From assembly GCF_001524445.2 (NCBI RefSeq), contig NZ_CP013418.1, positions 2,356,001-2,420,000 on the forward strand: DNA of 64,000 bases. Reading direction: 5' to 3'. The stretch comes from Burkholderia savannae. Its GTDB lineage: Bacteria; Pseudomonadota; Gammaproteobacteria; Burkholderiales; Burkholderiaceae. Below, in pieces: positions 54,179 to 62,935 of this stretch. The position numbers were made by a program, and so were the translations under genes. Every line of letters begins with the position of its first letter. Within the stretch, counting starts at the first letter, position 1. The notes under the pieces are model-generated. The model had not been told where the DNA came from. It saw only the letters and a program-made list of their open reading frames with translations, and did not search any database.

Positions 54179-56047
54179 ATGTGCGGTATCACTGGATGGG
54201 TCGACTTCGGCCGCGATCTGCGCAACGAAGCGCGGATCGTCGACGAGATGACCGATACGCTCGCGCGCCGCGGGCCGGACGCGCGCGGCGTGTGGCTCGA
54301 CAAGCACGTTGCGCTGGGGCACCGGCGCTTGTCGATCATCGATCTCGAGCGCGGCACGCAGCCGATGCTCAGCCCTGAGCGTGGCCCGCGCGATCTGCCG
54401 CGTGCGGCGATCTCGTATGCGGGCGAAACCTACAATTTTCGCGAGCTGCGCGCCGAGCTGGGCGCGCTCGGCCACCGGTTCGGCACGCATTGCGACACCG
54501 AGGTCGTGTTGCGCGCGTATCTCGAATGGGGCGCGGCGTTCGTCGATCGCCTCAACGGGATGTATTCGATCGCGATCTGGGACACCGCGCGCGACGAGCT
54601 GCTGCTCGTTCGCGACCGGCTCGGCGTGAAGCCGCTGTTCTACTACCCGACGGCGGACGGCGTGATCTTCGGTTCGGAGCCGAAGGCGATTCTCGCGCAT
54701 CCCGACGTGCGTGCGCGCACGTCGTCCGAAGGGCTGTGCGATGCGCTGCTGTTCCTGCGCACGCCGGGGCAGGTGCCGTTCTCCGGCATGCGCGAGCTGA
54801 AGCCCGGTCATCTGCTGCGCGTGCGGCGCGGCGGCATCGTCGAAGAGCGTTACTGGGCGCTCGAGGCGCGCCCGCACACCGACGACCTGCCGACGACGAT
54901 CGCGACGATCCGCTCGCTGCTCGACGACATCGTGTCGCGCCAGATGATCTCCGACGTGCCGCTGTGCGCGCTGCTGTCGGGCGGCGTCGATTCGAGCACC
55001 GTCGCCGCGCTCGCGCAGAAGCAGCGGCGCGCGAACGGCGGCGGCGCGTTGTCGACGTTCTGCGTCGACTTCACGGGCCACACGCGGAACTTCCAGGCCG
55101 ACCCGATTCGCCCGACCGCCGATGCGCCGTTTGCGCTCGAAGTGGCGCGACACATCGGCAGCGACCATCACACGATCGAGCTGAACCAGGATGGGCTGCT
55201 CGATCCCCAGGTGCGCGAAACGGTGCTGCGCGCGTGGGATCTGCCGTTCAACTTCGCCGATCTCGACGTGTCGCTGTATCGGCTGTTCGCGCAGGTGCGC
55301 AAGCACGCGAGCGTCGCGCTGTCGGGCGAGGCAGCCGACGAAATCTTCGGCGGCTACCTGTGGTTCTCCGATCCGGGCGCGCGTCGCGCCGAGACGTTCC
55401 CGTGGCTCAAGCTCGGCGCGCATCGCGGGCTCGATCCGCGCGCGCTGTTCCATCGATGGTTCATCGACGATCTGAAGCTCGGCGAATACGAAGCGGACCT
55501 GTACCGCGCGGCGCTCGCCGAAGTGCCGCGCCTCGACGGCGAAAACGCGGAGGACCGCCGCACGCGCGAGCTGCACTACCTGACGCTCACGCGCTGGCTG
55601 CCGGTGCTGCTCGACAAGAAGGACCGGATGGGAATGGCGAGCGGCCTCGAAGGGCGCGTGCCGTTCTGTGACCACCGGCTCGTCGAGTACGTGTTCAACA
55701 TCCCGTGGTCGATGAAAACGTTCAACGGCCAGGAGAAGGCGCTGCTGCGCGCGGCCGCCGCCGATCTGCTGCCCGAATCGGTGCTGAACCGCAAGAAGGC
55801 GGCGTATCCGTCGATTCAGGCGCCGGGCTACGACCGCGGCCTCATCGACCGCCTGAACCGGGCGATCGACGCCGGCCGCGCGCCGCTCAAGCCGTTCATC
55901 GACGCCGACGCGCTGCGCAATCTGACCGCGAGGACCGCGGCCGGAAGCCTTTCGGAATTCGAACGAATCCTGCTCGAATCGAGCAGCCGGCTCAACCACT
56001 GGCTCGATCTCTATCGGGTCGAAATCGACGGCGTGACGGCCGGTTGA
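54179..56047 (+). CDS. Glutamine-dependent asparagine-synthetase homologue (AsnB family)
   Basis: A 622-residue two-domain amidotransferase. The N-terminal class II glutaminase begins with the nucleophile Cys2 (MCGITGWVDF). The C-terminal synthase domain has the ATP PP-loop LLSGGVDSSTVAALA near residue 265. Where AsnB usually has NGE at the glutaminase oxyanion hole, this protein has AGE (residues 81-83), a change also seen in some AsnB-like proteins. It may amidate a carboxyl or couple an amine in the pathway rather than make asparagine. AAAGGAGCAGCT precedes the ATG. Confidence 0.88.
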   Translation: MCGITGWVDFGRDLRNEARIVDEMTDTLARRGPDARGVWLDKHVALGHRRLSIIDLERGTQPMLSPERGPRDLPRAAISYAGETYNFRELRAELGALGHRFGTHCDTEVVLRAYLEWGAAFVDRLNGMYSIAIWDTARDELLLVRDRLGVKPLFYYPTADGVIFGSEPKAILAHPDVRARTSSEGLCDALLFLRTPGQVPFSGMRELKPGHLLRVRRGGIVEERYWALEARPHTDDLPTTIATIRSLLDDIVSRQMISDVPLCALLSGGVDSSTVAALAQKQRRANGGGALSTFCVDFTGHTRNFQADPIRPTADAPFALEVARHIGSDHHTIELNQDGLLDPQVRETVLRAWDLPFNFADLDVSLYRLFAQVRKHASVALSGEAADEIFGGYLWFSDPGARRAETFPWLKLGAHRGLDPRALFHRWFIDDLKLGEYEADLYRAALAEVPRLDGENAEDRRTRELHYLTLTRWLPVLLDKKDRMGMASGLEGRVPFCDHRLVEYVFNIPWSMKTFNGQEKALLRAAAADLLPESVLNRKKAAYPSIQAPGYDRGLIDRLNRAIDAGRAPLKPFIDADALRNLTARTAAGSLSEFERILLESSSRLNHWLDLYRVEIDGVTAG

Positions 56048-56082
56048 GTCGTCGACGAACATTTCATTTGGAGAGCGTATCA

Positions 56083-57054
56083 ATGCAAGCAATCGAGATT
56101 CGCGAGACGGGCGGCCCGGACGTCCTCGACTACGTGACGCGCGCCGAGCGTGATCCCGGCGAGGGCGAGGTGCTCGTCGAGCTCGCCGCGGCGGGCGTGA
56201 ACTTCATCGACCTGTATCGCCGCGAGGGCCGATATCCGATGCCGCTGCCCGGCACGCCGGGCGAAGAGGGCGCGGGGCGCGTGCTGGCGGTCGGCCCGAA
56301 CGTCAAGCGGTTCAAGCCGGGCGAGCGCGTCGCATGGACGACCGTGATGGGCAGCTACGCGACGCGCGTGATCGTGCCCGAGGACAAGGCGATCGTCGTG
56401 CCGGACGGGATCGATCTGCGGACGGCCGCCGCCGCGCTCGTGCAAGGGATGACCGCGCACTATCTCGTCCACGATTCGTACCGCGCACGCGAAGGCGACG
56501 TCGTGCTCGTCCACGCGGCGGCGGGCGGCGTCGGGCTGCTTCTGACGCAGTGGCTGAAGCGGCGCGGCGCGCGGGTGATCGGCACGGTGTCGACCGAAGA
56601 GAAGGCGGCGCTTGCGCGCAGCAACGGCGCGGACGACGTGATCCTGCATCACGCGCGCGACGAACTCGCCGCCGAAGTGCGCCGGCTGACGGACGGCAAG
56701 GGCGTGCACGCGGTGTACGACGGCATCGGCGCCGCGACGTTCGACGCGAGCCTCGCGAGCCTCAGGACGCGCGGCACGCTCGTGATCTTCGGCGGCGCGA
56801 GCGGCCCTGTGCCGCCCGTCGACGTGATGCGGCTGCTGTGGGGCGGCTCGCTCACGCTGACGCGCCCGTATCTCGAGCACTTCCGCGCGACCGTCGACGA
56901 ATTCCTGTGGCGCGCGGGCGAAGTGTTCGACGGCATCCTGAACGATACGCTGAAGATCCGGATCGGCGGCACTTATCCGCTTGCCGAAGCGCGTCGCGCG
57001 CACGCGGATCTCGCGGCGCGCAAGACGACCGGCAAGCTCCTGCTCGTGCCGTGA
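56083..57054 (+). CDS. NADPH:quinone oxidoreductase (zinc-less MDR)
   Basis: A 323-residue medium-chain reductase. The N-terminal domain reads MQAIEIRETGGPDVLDYV, and the NADPH-binding motif is VHAAAGGVGLLLTQW near residue 147, as in QOR (zeta-crystallin) enzymes. Zinc-ligand cysteines are absent. It may reduce a quinone or enone produced by the HpaB-like enzyme or the dioxygenase. TTTGGAGAGCG lies before the ATG, 35 bp after the AsnB gene. Part of the isonitrile operon by spacing and direction. Confidence 0.88.
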   Translation: MQAIEIRETGGPDVLDYVTRAERDPGEGEVLVELAAAGVNFIDLYRREGRYPMPLPGTPGEEGAGRVLAVGPNVKRFKPGERVAWTTVMGSYATRVIVPEDKAIVVPDGIDLRTAAAALVQGMTAHYLVHDSYRAREGDVVLVHAAAGGVGLLLTQWLKRRGARVIGTVSTEEKAALARSNGADDVILHHARDELAAEVRRLTDGKGVHAVYDGIGAATFDASLASLRTRGTLVIFGGASGPVPPVDVMRLLWGGSLTLTRPYLEHFRATVDEFLWRAGEVFDGILNDTLKIRIGGTYPLAEARRAHADLAARKTTGKLLLVP

Positions 57055-57112
57055 CGCCGTTTCGTTTCGCCCGCTCACTCACTCATTCATTCATTGAACA
57101 GGATGCCTATCT

Positions 57113-58030
57113 ATGGGAAAGATCATCGGCGCCGGCCTGATCTCGCACGCGCCCGTCGTGATGATGTCGGAGGCGACGCGGCTTCGCGAGAACGGCGGCC
57201 GCGATTTCACGCTCGCAACGGGCCTGATGCGGTTGCGGCGCGACGTGTTCGATGCCGACGACTACGATACCGTGCTCGTCTTCGATAGCCACTGGCGAAC
57301 GACGACCGAGGCGGTCGTCACATCGCACGCGCGGCGCGAGGGCCGCTTCACGTCGGACGAGATGCCGAACGCGATCCGGCAGTTGCCTTACGATCTCGCC
57401 GGCGATCCCGAGCTCGCGCACGCGATCGCCGAACTGGCGCCGCGGCGCGCGTCGTGGATCGCCGCGGTCGACGATCCGTGTTTGCCGATTCATTACGCGA
57501 CGCTCAATCCGTGGACCTACCTCGGCCGGCCCGACAGGCGCTGGCTTTCCGTCTCCGTGTGCCAGACCGCGACCGCCGGCGATTTTCTGCGAATGGGCGA
57601 GATCGTCGCGGAAGCGATCGGGCGGCTCGAGCGCAACGTGTTGCTGGTCGCGTCGGGCGGACTGTCGCACGTGTTCTGGCCGCTCGCCGAGCTGCGCAAC
57701 CGGATGGCGGGTGCCGCATCGAACATCGTGACGCCTGCGGCGCGCGCAGCCGACGAGCGGCGGATCGCGTGGCTCGAAGAAGGGCGGCACGACCGGGTGA
57801 TCGACGCGATGCCGGAATTCCTGCGTTTCAATCCGGAAGCGAACTTCGGCCACTATCTGATGATGGCGGGCGCGATCGGCGCGCGCGCGTGCGTGGCGCG
57901 GGGGCGACGCTTCGGCGAGTACGAGAACGGGATCGGCACCGGTCACGTTCACTTGTGGTTCAGCCCGGCAGACGGCAGTTGGACGCAGACTGCGGCAACG
58001 CAGCGCGCTCGGAAAGCGGCGAGCGCATGA
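57113..58030 (+). CDS. Class III extradiol catechol dioxygenase (LigB family)
   Basis: A 305-residue dioxygenase of the LigB/HpcB/MhpB type. Candidate Fe ligands are His12 (LISHAPVV) and His60 (VFDSHW), with a further acid/base His in VASGGLSHVFW. GHYLMMAGAIGA lies near the end. It opens a catechol ring next to the two hydroxyls with O2, giving a hydroxymuconic semialdehyde that may cyclise with a nearby amine. As last gene of the isonitrile operon, it follows the catechol-forming HpaB-like step. The alternative role, breakdown of a dihydroxyphenylacetate-like compound, is less likely in this context. Confidence 0.87.
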   Translation: MGKIIGAGLISHAPVVMMSEATRLRENGGRDFTLATGLMRLRRDVFDADDYDTVLVFDSHWRTTTEAVVTSHARREGRFTSDEMPNAIRQLPYDLAGDPELAHAIAELAPRRASWIAAVDDPCLPIHYATLNPWTYLGRPDRRWLSVSVCQTATAGDFLRMGEIVAEAIGRLERNVLLVASGGLSHVFWPLAELRNRMAGAASNIVTPAARAADERRIAWLEEGRHDRVIDAMPEFLRFNPEANFGHYLMMAGAIGARACVARGRRFGEYENGIGTGHVHLWFSPADGSWTQTAATQRARKAASA

Positions 58031-58038
58031 ACGTCGCG

Positions 58039-58076
58039 GCGCGCGGGCGCGGATTCCCGGCGCCCGTGCGCGCGAA
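58039..58076 (+). terminator. GC hairpin at the end of the isonitrile operon
   Basis: The segments GGGCGC (58045-58050) and GCGCCC (58060-58065), flanked by further GC alternation, form a strong stem starting about 9 nt after the dioxygenase stop. There is no T-run. Confidence 0.4.
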
Positions 58077-58182
58077 GCGCCCGGCGCCGTGATCCTTCGA
58101 TGCGCCGACGCCACGCTAGGCGGAGATCGGTGCCTGCCGCTCGGGCGCGCGGGCACCGACCGGCCGGGCCCGCGCCTGCGCG

Positions 58183-58217
58183 CGCCCGACGCCCGACGCC
58201 CGACGCCCGACGCCCGA
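58183..58217. repeat. Heptanucleotide tandem repeat cgcccga, 5 units
   Basis: Five perfect 7-bp units followed by a diverged copy (cgcccgg), directly next to the second heptamer array at 58223. Confidence 0.95.
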
Positions 58218-58222
58218 CGCCC

Positions 58223-58299
58223 GGCAAGCGGCAAGCGGCAAGCGGCAAGCGGCAAGCGGCAAGCGGCAAGCGGCAAGCGGCAAGCGGCAAGCGGCAAGC
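58223..58299. repeat. Heptanucleotide tandem repeat ggcaagc, 11 units
   Basis: Eleven perfect 7-bp copies. Located 56 bp after the LysR stop on the minus strand and 193 bp after the dioxygenase stop. A typical variable-number repeat of pseudomallei-group genomes. Confidence 0.97.
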
Positions 58300-58354
58300 G
58301 GGCGAACATCGTCGCAAGCGCCGTGTCGCGCGAAGCGGCCGTTCGGGCTCGCCG

Positions 58355-59293
58355 TTAGACCGGAATCGCGCCCGTGTACGTCTGCTCGCCGGGCAAGCGG
58401 GCCAGATACGCCTGGACCGCGCCGAGGAACAGACGCTCGCGAACCGATGCGTGCCGCGGTGACGTGCGAAACGCATAGATGCCGCCTTTGGGCATCGTCC
58501 ATGTCGGCAGCAGCCGATGCAGACGTCCTTCCCGCAAGTCTTCGGCCACCAGATAGTCGGGAAACGCGGTGATGCCCGCGCCCGCGAGCGCCATCTGATG
58601 CGCGAGCAGCACGCTCTTCACCTTCAGGCGGCCGTTCGTCTGAATCCGGACCGAGCGGCCGCCGTTGCCGAACACCGAATAGCTGAGATTCGCGAGCCCG
58701 CCGTGCCCGATCCAGTGCGAACCGGGCAGATCGTCGGGATGCCGGGGCACCGCGTGCCTGCGCGAATACTCGGTAGATGCGACGAGCACTTGGTCGAACG
58801 CGCCGAGCATCTTCATCCGGAAACCTTTCTTCTTCGGCCACCCCGTTTCGAACGCGAGATCGATGCGTTCGCCGACCAGGTCGATTTCAGCATCGTTGCA
58901 GACGATCTCGAGCTCGATCTGCGGATGCTGGTGAATGAAGGTTGCCGCGATCGAGCTCAGATGCGCGGTGGAAAAGCCGCTCGGCGCAGCGACGCGCAGC
59001 AGGCCGGTCGATTCGTGGCGCAGGCACCGGATGCTGCCGATCACGTCGTGAAGGCCGCTCACGAACTCCTGGGAGGCCGAATACAGTTTGTTGCCGGCGT
59101 CGGTCGGCGCGATCCTGCGGGTGCTGCGCATCACGAGCTGTGTGTCGATCTCGGCTTCGAGACGACTCAGGTATTCGCTGACCAGCGACTTCGACATGCT
59201 CAAGCACTCCGCTGCCGCGGTGAAACTACCCTTCTCGACAATCGTCATGAAAACGCGCAGGTGATTCAAATTTCTTATCCCCACCTCGGACAT
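58355..59293 (-). CDS. LysR-family transcriptional regulator
   Basis: A 312-residue LysR protein with N-terminal helix-turn-helix FMTIVEKGSFTAAAECLSMSKSLVSEYLSRLEAEIDTQL and an effector domain like those of the CrgA/DsdC-type group. The ATG at 59293 (MSEVGIRN) has GAGGTGG five bases upstream; the frame runs on to 59506 without family features. It is convergent with the isonitrile operon and could control it in trans, but its divergent side faces a 1.4-kb gene-free region, so its target is uncertain. Confidence 0.9.
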   Translation of the reverse strand: MSEVGIRNLNHLRVFMTIVEKGSFTAAAECLSMSKSLVSEYLSRLEAEIDTQLVMRSTRRIAPTDAGNKLYSASQEFVSGLHDVIGSIRCLRHESTGLLRVAAPSGFSTAHLSSIAATFIHQHPQIELEIVCNDAEIDLVGERIDLAFETGWPKKKGFRMKMLGAFDQVLVASTEYSRRHAVPRHPDDLPGSHWIGHGGLANLSYSVFGNGGRSVRIQTNGRLKVKSVLLAHQMALAGAGITAFPDYLVAEDLREGRLHRLLPTWTMPKGGIYAFRTSPRHASVRERLFLGAVQAYLARLPGEQTYTGAIPV

Positions 59294-60245
59294 ATATCCC
59301 ACCTCAAGAACGGTCAAGTTTCGAAATGCCGGGCGGCGCCCGCCGTGTCGCGGACGGGGCGCCGATGTCGCGCGTGCGCTGCATCGCAATACGGCGACAT
59401 GAACCCGGCGCTGGATCTGGAAGATGGTTGTTCCGCCGCATGCGGGGCGTGTCGTCGGGGAGTATCGTGGGCGAGCGCGACGTCGGGCAGGCAAGGCGGC
59501 GCGCACGGCCGCGCGCGATCCGCGCGTCGCGAATCGCGGCTGTCGACGTGCGGGCCGGCGCCGACGGCTCGGCGCGAGTCGGGCGACCGGCGCCGCCGAC
59601 GCGGCGGCGGGCTGCGAACGTCAAGTTCGTCCTCCTTTGCATGCTCGATCCACGAAAGACGGGCCGGACGAGCCGACATTCATCGCGGCCCGTGTTCTTC
59701 ATGTGCGGCAATCGGTTCATCGGCAATGCGATGCGGCAGCAATCCGGTCCCGCGGAATCCATGCTCCCTCGCATACGCTTTACAACCATCTCCGTCAGTA
59801 TTCCATAGCCAACTTAAGACCTTAATAAAATAATGGTAAATAATTTTATATGAGACGATTGTCTCGTCGAGAGGGCGTCGATATCTCGTGCAGAGCTGCA
59901 CGTAGGCGGCGGTTGAATCCATTCATTATTTCGGCCTCATTCGATGTGTTTACGGCGCTTATGGCGCATAGCGCGCTTGCATGGATCGCACGTGAAGCCG
60001 GTGGAGGATTCGGACGTGGTTGCCGATCGAGTTCCGGGCCGGCGGAATCGGGCTGGAGCGGCATTTCGACCGGCGACGCGGCGGCCGTGCCGACGCGGGA
60101 TACCGCTACGGCGCACGGTGAGAGGCAGTGAATCCTGTCGGAAAATGCGCGAATTCGGATGGATTCGGCGGAATCGAGAATATTCGGACAAGTGCCGCAT
60201 CGTCGATTTTTATGCGATGGGGATGCCGGTATTTTGAGGAATTAA

Positions 60246-60309
60246 GTTACCTGAAGGTTACTTGTCTCGCCGATCGAATATTCAAGATGAGTTACCTTCC
60301 GGTTACTAA
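60246..60309 (+). promoter_or_regulatory. Two tandem GTTAC direct-repeat pairs
   Basis: GTTAC occurs at 60246 and 60257, and again at 60291 and 60302. Each pair is spaced exactly 11 bp, one helical turn, and the pairs are 45 bp apart. This is the layout of binding sites for OmpR/PhoB-type response regulators. No gene starts close downstream on either strand. Confidence 0.4.
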
Positions 60310-60416
60310 TAACTCGAATGCGAGATTTGCTCGATGATCTTTCGTGACGCTTATCGACGGCGATTCGGCGTAATCGCTTATTGACGGGCGCGATAAGCGG
60401 CTCGAAATGGCTGATC

Positions 60417-60465
60417 GTAGTCAGTAGTCAGTAGTCAGTAGTCAGTAGTCAGTAGTCAGTAGTCA
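60417..60465. repeat. Heptanucleotide tandem repeat gtagtca, 7 units
   Basis: Seven perfect 7-bp copies followed by two degenerate ones (to 60479). Located about 215 bp after the stop of the minus-strand hydrolase. Confidence 0.97.
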
Positions 60466-60694
60466 GCAGCTAGCAGTCAGCGGCTCGTGGCATGCGGCAC
60501 GCGGCACACAACCGCACAGCCACGGAGTTGCGCAGCCGGTGCGCGAACGTCATGGATTCGCGCGATGCCCTGCCGCACGGCGTACCCATGCGGCAAAACG
60601 GCGGCATGGCGCGCGCACGTCTCATGATGTGCTCATCCGCAACCGCAACCGCATCTGCCGGCGTTCGCGTTCGCATCCGCATCCGCGTCGACCG

Positions 60695-61534
60695 TCACGC
60701 GGACAGAAAGAACTCGCGAAGATGCCGATTGAACGCGCTCGGCCGCGCGAGATTCATGCCGTGGGACGCGCCCGCGATCGTGGCCCGCGACGCGTTCGGC
60801 ATCCATCGGCTCAGCGCGTCGACGTTCGCGTGAAAGTGAGCCGGGCTCTTCTCGCCGTCGATCAGCAGCGCCGGACACGCGACGCCGCGCGCCGTTTCCG
60901 CCGCATACGCGGGCAGCGGATCGCGCAACTGCATGGCGAGCGTATGCGCGTTGTCGGTCGCCATCGTGCGGAAGACGCGCGTGCTCTTTCGCCAGGTGCC
61001 GGGACGGCTGACCGAATCGACGAACAGCTCGAGCCCGGCGTCGGTCTCGCCTTGCGCGATCAGCGCCACCGCGCGCGATCGCAGGCGCTTCGTGTCGAGC
61101 GACGCCTTTGCGTCCTCGGCGGCCGGGCCGGCGAGCGATCCGCCGGGGTCCGCGAGCGTGAGTGAACGGACGAGCGACGGAAAGCGGGCCGCGACGTGAT
61201 ATGCGACGCAGCCGCCGCGCGAATGGCCGACGAGATGCACGGCGCCGATGTCGAGACGTTCGATGAACGCGCCGACTTGGTCGGCGTGCGTGCTCCAGCT
61301 GAACGGCGGCAGCGATGCCGCGTGCGGCGCAGGCCAATAGTGCGTGAGGCTCGGCGCGATGCAGTCGAAATGCGCGGCGAGGCCGCTCGATTGGGCATGC
61401 CAGAAACGGAAATCGCACAGCGAGCCGTGGACGAACAGCACGGCCGGGCCGTTGCCGGTTCGTACGTAGGGCATGCGGATGCCGCCGGAGATTTCCAGCG
61501 TCGTTGCGGTGTCGGGGGAGGAAAGGTGATTCAC
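60695..61534 (-). CDS. Alpha/beta hydrolase
   Basis: A 279-residue alpha/beta-fold hydrolase with oxyanion region LFVHGSLCDFRFW near residue 34, nucleophile elbow GHSRGG and final His in ASHGMN. Resembles esterases, lactonases and haloperoxidase-type hydrolases. The start is ambiguous: GTG 61534 retains the first beta strands (TTLEISGGIRMPYVRTG), while ATG 61474 (MPYVRTG) would cut into them; neither has a good ribosome site. The frame is open far upstream, but that part is Arg-rich and not protein-like. It is a lone gene; substrate unknown. Confidence 0.8.
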   Translation of the reverse strand: MNHLSSPDTATTLEISGGIRMPYVRTGNGPAVLFVHGSLCDFRFWHAQSSGLAAHFDCIAPSLTHYWPAPHAASLPPFSWSTHADQVGAFIERLDIGAVHLVGHSRGGCVAYHVAARFPSLVRSLTLADPGGSLAGPAAEDAKASLDTKRLRSRAVALIAQGETDAGLELFVDSVSRPGTWRKSTRVFRTMATDNAHTLAMQLRDPLPAYAAETARGVACPALLIDGEKSPAHFHANVDALSRWMPNASRATIAGASHGMNLARPSAFNRHLREFFLSA

Positions 61535-62535
61535 GGTCGATGTAGCGGCGCAATGTCGCACGCAATGATAAGCGCAGCGGGGCGGCCGACGCCATCGGTC
61601 GGACGCCCCGGGCGCCGCGTCGTGGCGATGCGGCGCCGGACGCCCGTCGGACCGTGGCGCGCGCGCGGAATTTTGCAGCCGAATACCGGCCGTTGTGTGG
61701 CCGCAAGGTCGAACCGAAGGCGGCGTGCCGTGCCGTTGTGTCGTCATGTCGTCGAAGACATGCCGATGATTCGTTGCGGACGACCCGTGTCGGCGAAGGC
61801 ACGGCGTTGGCCGGGGAACTGTCGGGCGGCGACGTCGCGTGACGCGGCGGTTGTCGATGCCGTGATCGACGCGCCGGCTCGCTTGGTTCGCTGCGCGCGG
61901 CGTGCGGCGCGCCACGGGCGACCTGCGTCGGCAGCGATCCGCGATTGACGAAGGCCGATGCAGATTTCCCGTGATCTGACCAAAATTGACAGACGTTTCG
62001 CGATGAATCGTCTAACTTTTACGACGGAGAGGCTATTCGACGTCCGGCCTTCTCCGATCTCAAGAAACTGCAGCAATCGGCCCATGTTGTGTTGTTGATC
62101 GACCCGTTGCCTTGCCGGGCGGCGGGTCGTCTTTTCCGATCGTTCGCATCGGAAGCCGTTGCCGCGCCCGCCGGATCGAACGGCGCGAGGATCGGAAGCG
62201 GGGCGCGGCCAGCGGATGTCGATCGGCCTTTGCTGCTTCGGCCATTCATGCCGCGGCGTCGTCGGCCGCGCGTCGTTGAAATACGATCGGAATGCGAAAT
62301 GCCCGGAACGCGCGTGTTCGCACCCGCATTCTCCGGAGCGCGTTTTCGCCGCGCGCCGCGCGACACATGAAACGCGACACGCGACACGCGTGCAAACCCC
62401 TCCCTTCGCCGCCGATCCCATTGCCTAAAATCAAGTTACGCGCGAGACGGTTCCGATCGTATTGGCGCGAAGGCGTCTGGCGGCGTCGCTCGCGCGTTCG
62501 AATCCCGACATGTTTCAATCGTAAGGTGAATCGTC
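61535..62535. other. 1-kb divergent spacer
   Basis: Between the hydrolase and GYD genes. No supported gene or repeat. GTTCGAATCCC near 62495 looks like a tRNA T-loop but no cloverleaf can be drawn. The region must carry promoters for both neighbours. Confidence 0.5.
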
Positions 62536-62829
62536 ATGGCGACTTATGTGGTTCTTGCAAACTTCACGGACCAAGGCATCCGCACGGTGAAGGACAGCCC
62601 GAAGCGGGCCGGTCAGGTGGCGGAGATGGCGAAGAGTTTCGGATGCGAAATGAAGGAGGTCTACTGGACGCTCGGCGCGTTCGATATCGTCGCGGTCGTC
62701 GAGGCGGCCGACGAGCAAAGTCTCACCACGTTCGGCTTCGCGCTCGGTTCGGCGGGCAACGTTCGCACGCAGACGCTGCGCGCGTTCACGAAGAACGAAA
62801 TCGGCGCGATCATCGGCAGATTGCCGTAA
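62536..62829 (+). CDS. GYD-domain protein
   Basis: A 97-residue protein of the GYD family (YVVLANFTDQGIRTVKDSPKRA, then YWTLGAFDIVAVVEAADEQS), a ferredoxin-like alpha/beta fold of unknown function. It starts 16 nt after GTTTCAATCGTAAGG. The next gene, a glutamine synthetase, begins 106 bp later on the same strand, and co-transcription is likely. Members are often small stand-alone proteins; role unknown. Confidence 0.8.
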   Translation: MATYVVLANFTDQGIRTVKDSPKRAGQVAEMAKSFGCEMKEVYWTLGAFDIVAVVEAADEQSLTTFGFALGSAGNVRTQTLRAFTKNEIGAIIGRLP

Positions 62830-62935
62830 CGCACGCGTCGCGCGCCGGCGTCGGCCGGTCGAGCGCGGGCTGGTCCGAACGCGGGCCGAAGGCGGATTGC
62901 AGGCAGAGGAAAGGGCTGAAGCAAGGAGAAAGCCC

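Larger units (their letters stand above)
58031..58354. other. Spacer with hairpin and two heptamer arrays
   Basis: 324 bp between the converging dioxygenase and LysR genes. It contains the hairpin at 58039-58076 and the repeat arrays at 58183-58217 and 58223-58299. No gene is supported. Confidence 0.6.
59294..60694. other. 1.4-kb gene-poor region with repeats
   Basis: No supported gene. AT-rich islands occur near 59810-59860 and 60190-60320. Four GTTAC elements (60246-60309) and a heptamer array (60417-60465) are the visible features. Short open frames lack ribosome sites and domains. Confidence 0.6.

Noticed and set aside
57113..58030. Reading the LigB gene as part of a homoprotocatechuate catabolic pathway
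   Set aside because: None of the other hpa/hpc degradation genes are present, and the gene is co-directional with the isonitrile genes; kept only as an alternative.
58183..58299. CRISPR-like appearance of the repeat arrays
   Set aside because: Units are 7 bp with no spacers, and no cas genes are present; these are simple tandem repeats.
59825..59849. Inverted repeat ATAAAAT / ATTTTAT in an AT-rich patch
   Set aside because: Only 7 AT pairs, expected by chance in such a patch, and no gene depends on it.
62490..62512. tRNA-like T-loop GTTCGAATCCC
   Set aside because: No matching T-stem, anticodon arm or acceptor stem can be formed around it.
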